From positions 1 through 46,521 of the forward strand of contig QHUT01000072.1 of the NCBI GenBank assembly GCA_003222055.1: a stretch of DNA of 46,521 bases, written 5' to 3'. Shown here one piece after another: positions 40,861 through 46,521 of this stretch. Numbering within the stretch: position 1 is the first letter of the stretch; each line of letters starts with the position of its first letter. This stretch comes from Gemmatimonadota bacterium. Lineage in GTDB: Bacteria > Gemmatimonadota > Gemmatimonadetes > Gemmatimonadales > GWC2-71-9. The notes beneath the pieces were generated by a model. The model ran no database searches and had not been told where the DNA came from. It saw nothing but the letters and a program-made list of their open reading frames with translations. The position numbers and the translations under genes were made by a program.

Positions 40861-43244
40861 GCGGTGAACTCCACGATCGTGACCCCGTGCCCGCCCTGGT
40901 TGGGCGGGGCAAAGCCGAAACGCTCGACCCGGGTGTCGGCGGACAGGATGTCGTGCACCAGCTGGCGCAGCGCCCCAGTGCCCTTGCCGTGGATCACACG
41001 GAGATAGGGCAGGTCGGCGAGCACGGCGTCGTCGAGCGCCTTGACGAGCCGGGCTTCGGCTTCATCGGCGCGCAGCCCGCGGAGCGAAACTTCGGTCGTC
41101 GCCGTCGCCGTCGGATGCCCCGCTCCGGTCGGCGGCCGCGCCTGGCTCGGCGGCCGTCGCGGGGCACTCGACGGCGACGGCTGTTTGCGACTGCGCAACT
41201 GCTCCAACGACAGCCACCCTTCCCCCTTCCCCTTTCCCGCTTCCCGCGTCTCGGTTTCTTCCAGGGCTTGCTCGACGAGTCGGCGCGCCTCTTTCGCCGT
41301 CGCCTCGTCCACCGCCGCACGCGCCCGGCCGAGAGCCTCCTCGACCTTCTTGCGGGCCTCGAGCAGATAGGCCCGGGTCTGATCGCGGGCGCCTTGCTCG
41401 AGGCTGCGCGCGCGGGCCTTCACCTCCCGCTCCCGCTCAGCCACCTCCTCGCCGCGCCCGTCGACCCGCGCCGCGTCGTCCCGCACCCGTTCTTCGCGCG
41501 CCGCGAGGTCGCGCTCCCGGGCCTCGAGCTCTCGCGCCCGTGCTTCCACGGTCGCGAGCAGCGCATCGAGGGTCCGCTCGCGGTCGGGCACGGCGCGCTC
41601 GGCGATGTCCAGGACCTCGCCCGCGATGCCCAGACGCCGGGCAATGGCGAGCCCGTAGGAGCGTCCCGGGACGCCTTTGAGTAGCCTGAACGTCGGCGTG
41701 AGCGTTTCGGCGTCGAACTGGAGGGAGGCGTTCACGATCCCAACCGTCTCGGCGGCGAGCTGCTTCAGGGCGCCGAGGTGCGTCGTCGCCAGGGTGACCG
41801 CGCGCCGCCGCGCCAGCGTCTTGAGGACGGCGGCCGCGAGCGCGCCTCCTTCCGCTGGATCGGTCCCGCTCCCGATCTCGTCGAGCAGCACGAGAGAGCC
41901 CGAGCCGGCGCGCTCGAGCATGTCGCGCAGCACGGCGACGTGCGCCGAGAACGTGGAAAGACTGGCGGCGATGGACTGGCGATCGCCGATGTCCGCGAAC
42001 ACGCCGTCGAACACCGGCAGGGTCGACTGCGGCCCGATGGGTGGGACGATGCCGCTCTGCGCCATGAGGCACAGCAACCCCACGGCCTTGATGAGCACCG
42101 TCTTGCCACCGGTGTTCGGGCCGGAGATGAGGACCGTGAATTCGTCCGGGGCGAGCACGAGGTCGAAGGGGACGACCGCACCAGCTTTCCCCCTCTCCAC
42201 CTCCACGTCCTCACCCCTTGACCCCCTCTCCACTTCGTGGAGGACGTCCTCACCCCCTGACCCCCTCTCCACTTCGTGGAGAGGGGGAACGAAAGGAGAG
42301 ATGAGCAGCGGATGGCGGCCGTCGTGGATCTCGAGCGGTCCCGTCGCGATCGCGGGGGCGAAGCCGTTGACGAGCACGGCGTAGCGGGCGCGGGCGCACA
42401 GGTCGTCGAACGCGATGCACATCTCCCAGGCGGCCGCGAGCGTCTCGCGCACCGGGCGCAGCAGCCCGGTGAGGTCGCGGAGCACCTGCAGCACCTCCCG
42501 CTGCTCCGCCGCCTCGTGCTCGCGCAGCGCATTCCCCAGCCCTATGGCCTCCGGCGGCTCGACGAACAAGGTGGAACCGGTGGCCGACTCGTCGTGCACG
42601 ATGCCACCGACCTTGGCCCACGCGGTGCCGCGCACCGGAATGACGTAGCGACCGCCCCGCACGGTGACGGCCGCGTCGGGGGCGCGCTCGGACGGATCGA
42701 GCCGGCCGAGGATGCTCTCGAGCCGCTGCACGAGCCGCTGGCGCGCCTCGCGCACGGCGCGGCGGGCGCCGGCCACGCCGCGCGACGCTCCGTCGAGCAC
42801 CTGGCCGTCGGGATCGAGCGACTGGGCGAGCCGGGTCTCGAGCGTCTTCGGAGGCACGGCGGCCCGCAGCGCGGCGGTGCGCGGCGCGTCCGCGGCCAGT
42901 CGGCCCAGATCGGCCGCGACGATGCGCGCCGCCACGAGCGCCCGGCCCAGCCCGGCCAGGGCCGGACCGTCGAGCGCACTGCCGGGCACGGCGAGCAGCG
43001 CGAGCGCGGGCCCGATGTCGGGGACCGGCTCGGCGCGGATGGTGTCGTCGCGGAGCAGCAGGGCCGCGAGCTCCGCCACTTGCGCGAGAGCGGCGCCGAT
43101 CGCCGCGATGTCGGCGACGGGCGTCCGGCTCCGGACGCGCGCCGCGCCCAGCGGCCCGGCGGCGTGCACCGCCACCCGCTCCAGCGCGGCCGGGAATTCG
43201 AGTGTCTCCAGCACGGAGGGCGCGACCCCGCCGGGTGCGGTCAT
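40857..43244 (-). CDS. mutS2: Endonuclease MutS2
   Basis: MutS-like ATPase with nuclease tail; limits recombination and, in some species, acts on collided ribosomes. 795 residues. Walker A ISGPNTGGKTVLIKAVGLL (about 373-391), Walker B LVLLDEIGSGTDPAEGG, long coiled coil (about 520-660) and C-terminal Smr domain with VSLRGLRADEAEARL and IHGKGTGALR. Just before Walker A lies an insert of about 35 residues (LHEVERGSGGEDV twice) from a tandem hairpin repeat. Near the Smr domain a KGKGEG stretch is encoded by G runs. It overlaps yqeY by four bases. Confidence 0.95.
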   Translation of the reverse strand: MTAPGGVAPSVLETLEFPAALERVAVHAAGPLGAARVRSRTPVADIAAIGAALAQVAELAALLLRDDTIRAEPVPDIGPALALLAVPGSALDGPALAGLGRALVAARIVAADLGRLAADAPRTAALRAAVPPKTLETRLAQSLDPDGQVLDGASRGVAGARRAVREARQRLVQRLESILGRLDPSERAPDAAVTVRGGRYVIPVRGTAWAKVGGIVHDESATGSTLFVEPPEAIGLGNALREHEAAEQREVLQVLRDLTGLLRPVRETLAAAWEMCIAFDDLCARARYAVLVNGFAPAIATGPLEIHDGRHPLLISPFVPPLHEVERGSGGEDVLHEVERGSRGEDVEVERGKAGAVVPFDLVLAPDEFTVLISGPNTGGKTVLIKAVGLLCLMAQSGIVPPIGPQSTLPVFDGVFADIGDRQSIAASLSTFSAHVAVLRDMLERAGSGSLVLLDEIGSGTDPAEGGALAAAVLKTLARRRAVTLATTHLGALKQLAAETVGIVNASLQFDAETLTPTFRLLKGVPGRSYGLAIARRLGIAGEVLDIAERAVPDRERTLDALLATVEARARELEARERDLAAREERVRDDAARVDGRGEEVAEREREVKARARSLEQGARDQTRAYLLEARKKVEEALGRARAAVDEATAKEARRLVEQALEETETREAGKGKGEGWLSLEQLRSRKQPSPSSAPRRPPSQARPPTGAGHPTATATTEVSLRGLRADEAEARLVKALDDAVLADLPYLRVIHGKGTGALRQLVHDILSADTRVERFGFAPPNQGGHGVTIVEFTA
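41217..41245 (-). repeat. G-quadruplex-type G runs inside mutS2
   Basis: The coding strand has five G runs (3, 3, 4, 5, 3) separated by 2-4 bases, encoding AGKGKGEG. Similar to the galK site at 7819-7848. Confidence 0.6.
42189..42287. repeat. Tandem hairpin repeat in frame inside mutS2
   Basis: Three copies begin at 42189, 42222 and 42261 with CCCCCTCTCCAC. The last forms a perfect 12-bp stem with GTGGAGAGGGGG and a TTC loop. On the coding strand it gives LHEVERGSGGEDV-type repeats. Confidence 0.85.
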
Positions 43245-43678
43245 GCGGCCGACAGCTCTTCGCGCACGATCTGGTTCACGACCTTGCCGTCCGCCCGGCC
43301 CTTGAACCTGGGCATGACCTGTCCCATGACCTTGCCCACGTCGTGCGCCCCGCCAGCGATGGCGTCTCGGACGGCGCGGCGGATCTCTTCCGGATCTACG
43401 GCGGCTGGCAGGAACTCCTCGAGCACCTTGACTTCGCCCAGCTCGGCGTCGGCCCGATCGCGCCGGCCGGCGGTGGCGTACTGCTCGGCCGCCTCGCGGC
43501 GGCGCTTGATGGCGCGCCGCAGGACTTCCACGGTCTCGTCGTCCGAGGGCGGGTGCTGAAGCTCGAATTCGCGGTTCTTGAGGTCTGCGAGGATCGTGGA
43601 GAGGAGGAGGGTACGCGCCTGATCGCGGTGTTTCCGGGCCTCGTTCATCGCGGCACGCAGCCGCTCGGGCAAGCTCAT
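43241..43678 (-). CDS. GatB/YqeY domain protein
   Basis: 145 residues, single YqeY domain: helical N half (LRAAMNEARKHRDQARTLLLSTILADLKNRE) and a C half like the GatB tRNA-binding tail (DVGKVMGQVMPRFKGRADGKVVNQIV). Its role is unclear, perhaps tRNA amidation. ATG 43678 is chosen over GTG 43681 three bases upstream. The rpsU-yqeY pairing, often with dnaG nearby, is a conserved macromolecular-synthesis neighbourhood. Confidence 0.93.
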   Translation of the reverse strand: MSLPERLRAAMNEARKHRDQARTLLLSTILADLKNREFELQHPPSDDETVEVLRRAIKRRREAAEQYATAGRRDRADAELGEVKVLEEFLPAAVDPEEIRRAVRDAIAGGAHDVGKVMGQVMPRFKGRADGKVVNQIVREELSAA

Positions 43679-43682
43679 CACG

Positions 43683-43871
43683 TCACGCGGCGCGCGGGCG
43701 CTGGCCCTTGCGGCGCGCCGCGTTCATTTTGCGTTTGCGCCGCTCGCTCGGCTTCTCGTAATGACGGTGCTTCCGCAGGTCGGAGAGGATCCCCGCCTTT
43801 TCGCATTTCTTCTTGAAGCGCTTCAGCGCGCGCTCAAAGCTCTCGTCATCATGAATGATGACTTCCGGCAT
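43683..43871 (-). CDS. rpsU: 30S ribosomal protein S21
   Basis: 62 residues. [22 protein letters not shown] start, then [19 protein letters not shown], all typical. Ribosome site near GAGAAGGG before ATG 43871. It lies ahead of yqeY, mutS2 and dnaG. Confidence 0.97.
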   Translation of the reverse strand: MPEVIIHDDESFERALKRFKKKCEKAGILSDLRKHRHYEKPSERRKRKMNAARRKGQRPRAA

Positions 43872-43933
43872 ACCCTTCTCGCTAACTGTGATAGTCCCAA
43901 AAACTTAGCCGCGCCCATCGGCCCGTGCAACCC

Positions 43934-44275
43934 TCAGCCGGGCGGCCACTTCATCGGCCGACCTCCCAGCAGGTGCAGATGCAGATGGAACACCGTTTGA
44001 CCGCCGTCGGGATTGGTGTTGACCACCACGCGATACCCGCGCTCCGCGATCCCCTCTGCGCGCGCCACCTCGCGCGCGAACGCCAGCAGCCCGCCGAGCA
44101 GCCGCGGGTCCTTCGCGTCGTTGAGCGATGCGAGGTGGTCGGTGGGGATCACGAGGACGTGCGTCGGGGCCTGCGGGTTCAAATCCCGGAATGCGAGCAT
44201 CCCGTCGCCCCGCTTCACTACCGTCGCCGGGATCTCCCCGGCGGCGATCTTGCAGAACACACAGGCTCCGGGCAT
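43934..44275 (-). CDS. HIT family protein (histidine triad nucleotide-binding)
   Basis: 113 residues. [16 protein letters not shown] start and the triad [17 protein letters not shown] at the end, typical of HinT-type purine phosphoramidases. The ribosome site GAGGGA is just upstream of ATG 44275, and the P2 palindrome is just beyond that. Confidence 0.95.
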   Translation of the reverse strand: MPGACVFCKIAAGEIPATVVKRGDGMLAFRDLNPQAPTHVLVIPTDHLASLNDAKDPRLLGGLLAFAREVARAEGIAERGYRVVVNTNPDGGQTVFHLHLHLLGGRPMKWPPG

Positions 44276-44287
44276 GGTCCCTCTTTA

Positions 44288-44307
44288 CCCCGGGCTCGCG
44301 CCCGGGG
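44288..44307. repeat. 8-bp-stem palindrome P2, between dnaJ and HIT gene
   Basis: CCCCGGGC-TCGC-GCCCGGGG followed by TC. Second copy of the palindrome found in frame at 33711-33730. Confidence 0.7.
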
Positions 44308-44311
44308 TCGG

Positions 44312-45335
44312 TTAGCGTCCGAACGCCTGGCGCAGCTGCTCCCAGAACTTTTTCCCGGTGTGCTCGTCGGCTGACGGCGAGCCCTCGACCTTGGCGAGCT
44401 GCTCGAGCAACGCCCGCTGCTCCGCCGTCAGCTTGGTGGGTGTCCACACGTGCACGCGCACGTGGAGATCGCCGCGGCCGCCCTCGCCCACCCGGGGCAG
44501 CCCCTTGCCGCGCAGCCGGTACACGGCGCCGGTCTGCGTGCCGGGTTGCAACGGCGATCAAGTCGCCCGGCGGACCATTGCGCGGCCCGGGCGCCCCGGC
44601 CCCGCGCATCGTGAGATAGTGATGATCCGCGACGCCCGCGGGGACGTTGATCTCCACGGTTTTCTCGGCGCGGACTCGGCCCTCTCCCTGGCACTTCGGG
44701 CACGGCTGGGCGATTACGCTCCCCTCCCCGGCGCAGGTGGGACAAGGCGAGACGGACACGAACTGCCCGAACATGGAGCGCGCGGCGCGCCGCACCTCCC
44801 CCGAGCCCCCGCACGTGCCGCAGCTCGTGGGGCGCGACCCCCGCGCGGCGCCGCTGCCGCTGCATTCCGCGCAGCGTTCGTAGGTGCGCACCTTGATCTT
44901 CTTGGTGGTGCCGCTCGCCACCTCGGCGAGATCGAGCTTGAGCGTCACCTTGAGGTCCTGACCGCGGTGCTGCTCGGCGCGGCCGCGACCGCCGCCTCCA
45001 AAAAGGGCGTCGAAGCTGCCCAGGCCGCCGAAGTCCCGCATGAACACATTCAGCGCCTCGGCGAGGTCGAAGTGCGCGAACCCGAAGTCGCTCCCGCCGG
45101 CCCCCCGCCGCAGACCGGCCGCGCCGTAGCGGTCATACGTGGCGCGCTTCTCGGGATCGCGCAGGACTTCGTACGCCTCGGTGATCTCCTTGAACTTCGC
45201 TTCCGCCGCCTCCTTCTGATCCGGGCCCACGCGATCGGGGTGATGCTGCATCGCGAGGCGGCGGTAGGCCTTCTTGATCTCGGCTTCGTCCGCGTCGCGC
45301 TGGACGCCGAGCAGGGCGTAGTAGTCGTGCGTCAC
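44312..45335 (-). pseudogene. dnaJ: DnaJ chaperone gene with internal deletion and frameshift
   Basis: J domain with HPD ([13 protein letters not shown]), G/F region and four zinc motifs ([32 protein letters not shown]) are intact from GTG 45335 to about 44555. There the frame GDLIAV shifts. The other frame continues with [33 protein letters not shown] and ends at 44312. About 45-50 residues that normally lie between (a strand-rich part of the substrate-binding domain) are missing. Read straight, the first frame runs on to 43905 through the HIT gene as nonsense. Either the gene is damaged or the assembly has lost about 150 bases. The start overlaps the hrcA stop by four bases. Confidence 0.85.
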
Positions 45336-46369
45336 TCGAGCAGCTCCCCGACCAGACGACTCGTGTGATCCACCAGGGCGACGATCTTGTCGTACGGCAT
45401 GCGCGTCGGACCCATGACGCCGATGACGCCGGCGAGCGCGCCGAGCCGGTACGACGCCGTGACCAGCGTGAAGGGGGCGAGCTTCGGGTCCTGGTGCTCG
45501 GTGCCGATCGTGATCGTGAGCCCCCGGCCGAGCCGCTGGGCGAGTGCTTCGCGCAACAGGTCGCGTCGCTCCGTGACCTCCATGAGCCCTTGCAACCGTT
45601 CCTTGGTGGCGAACTCCGGCTGGCCAGCCAAGAGCTGCGCGCTCCCCAGCACGACGCCCACGCCCGCGTTCCCGGCCGTGGGCATGTCGAAGAGCTCGTC
45701 GGCCTCCTGGATGAAGATGTTGAGCAGCTCGCTCGAGTCGGGGTCGGGCGTGGCATCGCGCAGCCGCTCGGGCAGTGTTCCGCGGATTTCGCGCAACGTG
45801 AGCCCTGCGAGCCGCTCGTTCAGCACCACGCCGACCTGGGCCACCGCTTCCGGGGCCAAATGTGCAGGCACTTCGACGAAGATCGAGCGCACCACTCCGC
45901 TCTTGAGAGTCAGCACCAGCAGCAGCCGCTCCGACGACGCCTGCAACAGCTCGAGCCGCTCGAGCACCGCGGCGTCGAGCGTCGGACCGACGGCGACGCC
46001 GAGCTCCTTCGTGAGCACGCCCAGCACCTGCGCCGCGCGTTCGAGGATCTGGTCCACCACGTTGTGGTCGCCCAGCTCCTCGCGGATCTGGTGCGACTCC
46101 GACGCCGAGACCGGCGGCAGCCGCATCAGCGAGTTCACGTACACCCGATAGGCGAGGTCCGTGGGGATGCGCCCGGCGGAGGTGTGGGGGTGGTACAGGT
46201 ACCCCTTCTCCTCCAGGTCGCTCATGGTATTGCGGATGGAGGCAGGCGACAGGGAGAGCCTGAACCGTTTCGAGACAGTGCGACTCCCCGCCGGTTCGGC
46301 GGTTTCGACGTAGGTCTCGATCACGGCCTCGAGGACCTGCCGCTCGCGCTCGTTCAGGGACGCTGTCAT
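45332..46369 (-). CDS. hrcA: Heat-inducible transcription repressor HrcA
   Basis: Represses groE/dnaK-type operons. 345 residues. N-terminal winged helix ([60 protein letters not shown]) and a GAF-like core. Start: ATG 46369; an in-frame GTG at 46414 would begin in the hemW end. No standard CIRCE element is visible in front; a shorter palindrome overlaps the probable promoter. Confidence 0.95.
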   Translation of the reverse strand: MTASLNERERQVLEAVIETYVETAEPAGSRTVSKRFRLSLSPASIRNTMSDLEEKGYLYHPHTSAGRIPTDLAYRVYVNSLMRLPPVSASESHQIREELGDHNVVDQILERAAQVLGVLTKELGVAVGPTLDAAVLERLELLQASSERLLLVLTLKSGVVRSIFVEVPAHLAPEAVAQVGVVLNERLAGLTLREIRGTLPERLRDATPDPDSSELLNIFIQEADELFDMPTAGNAGVGVVLGSAQLLAGQPEFATKERLQGLMEVTERRDLLREALAQRLGRGLTITIGTEHQDPKLAPFTLVTASYRLGALAGVIGVMGPTRMPYDKIVALVDHTSRLVGELLE

Positions 46370-46388
46370 ATCAGCCAAGCTATTACCT

Positions 46389-46424
46389 GCTAACAATTTA
46401 GCTCGTTGTGGCACAGCCGGTCAA
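46389..46424 (-). promoter_or_regulatory. Probable hrcA promoter with palindrome
   Basis: TTGACC (46424-46419) and TAAATT (46400-46395) are 18 bases apart. The palindrome GCTAA-ATTG-TTAGC (46402-46389) overlaps the -10 box and contains the hemW stop codon. It is not the standard CIRCE pattern (TTAGCACTC-N9-GAGTGCTAA). Confidence 0.45.
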
Positions 46425-46521
46425 GTCACGCACCAGGGCGTCGAGCCGGAGCCACCCTTCAGGCGTGCACACCAAGCGCTCGTCTCGCAGATGCGCCCAA
46501 CCCCGCTCCAGCCACAGGACG
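46398..46521 (-). CDS. hemW: HemW-like radical SAM protein, C-terminal end (cut by window edge)
   Basis: Forty codons are visible: LERGWAHLRDERLVCTPEG, then WLRLDALVRDLTG to a TAA at 46400. The pattern W-L-x-L-D-A-L-V after a winged-helix turn is the usual end of HemW/HemN-like proteins. A hemW-hrcA order is common. Evidence is only this short tail. Confidence 0.7.
   Translation of the reverse strand, partial: VLWLERGWAHLRDERLVCTPEGWLRLDALVRDLTGCATTS

Noticed and set aside
43905-44311. C-terminal continuation of DnaJ in its first frame
   Set aside because: After the break the translation is nonsense and runs antisense in sense through the HIT gene; the true continuation is in another frame.
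46389-46402. Standard CIRCE operator
   Set aside because: Arms and spacing do not fit TTAGCACTC-N9-GAGTGCTAA.
1-46521. Insertion sequences, prophage or defence islands
   Set aside because: No transposase, integrase, phage structural, restriction or toxin gene was found on either strand.

Overview
The window is GC-rich chromosomal DNA from a Gram-negative, didermic bacterium. Evidence for an outer membrane is a FadL-type channel, other predicted barrel proteins and lipoproteins. Many genes are coupled by ATGA/GTGA overlaps and many start at GTG or TTG. Together with the gene order this fits a Gemmatimonadota-like lineage, but the phylum is an inference and no 16S gene is present. The whole window is densely coding; no gene-free stretch exceeds 300 bases.

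Layout. 1-13311 is a mixed accessory part: a truncated Ser/Thr kinase, a membrane histidine kinase with a stand-alone receiver, small envelope proteins, a GNAT-like protein, a TolB-like lipoprotein, tRNA-Leu(UAA), galactokinase, and a plus-strand group of FadL channel, SGNH-hydrolase lipoprotein and a large predicted outer-membrane protein. From 13238 to the right edge every gene is on the minus strand and nearly all are housekeeping genes. Read in the direction of transcription (right to left) they are: hemW (3' end), hrcA, dnaJ (damaged), HIT, rpsU, yqeY, mutS2, dnaG, a zinc-ribbon coiled-coil protein, recJ, rsmD, coaD, pta, STAS protein, RsbW-like kinase, SpoIIE-type phosphatase, rsmA, rex, arginine deiminase, a DEDDh exonuclease, an MBL-fold hydrolase, infC-rpmI-rplT-pheS-pheT, a coiled-coil protein, zapA, rny, folD, xseA-xseB-ispA-dxs-nadK-recN.

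How the genes work together. hrcA-dnaJ is a heat-shock unit. mutS2, dnaG, recJ, xseAB and recN serve replication and repair. infC to pheT is the classical translation operon. ispA and dxs supply isoprenoid precursors. pta, a three-part partner-switching module (antagonist, kinase, phosphatase) and the NADH sensor Rex sit in one coupled run, which suggests linked energy and stress sensing. A perfect Rex operator lies directly before rex and contains the rsmA stop codon.

The most unusual signal is a set of short palindromic repeats scattered through the minus-strand housekeeping block. The main family has two 31-bp arms built of an 8-bp unit (ATTGCGG plus one base). Two copies have exactly the same 31-16-31 layout. 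Related elements have different arms but a similar centre. Copies lie between genes and also, in frame, inside rsmA, dnaG and the end of the exonuclease; unrelated palindromes or tandem repeats are in frame in pheT, mutS2 and the SpoIIE-type gene. In rsmA the two arms flank a stretch that looks like native coding sequence, so single arms may be the mobile unit. This recalls the in-gene palindromic elements of Rickettsia, but the sequences here are different.
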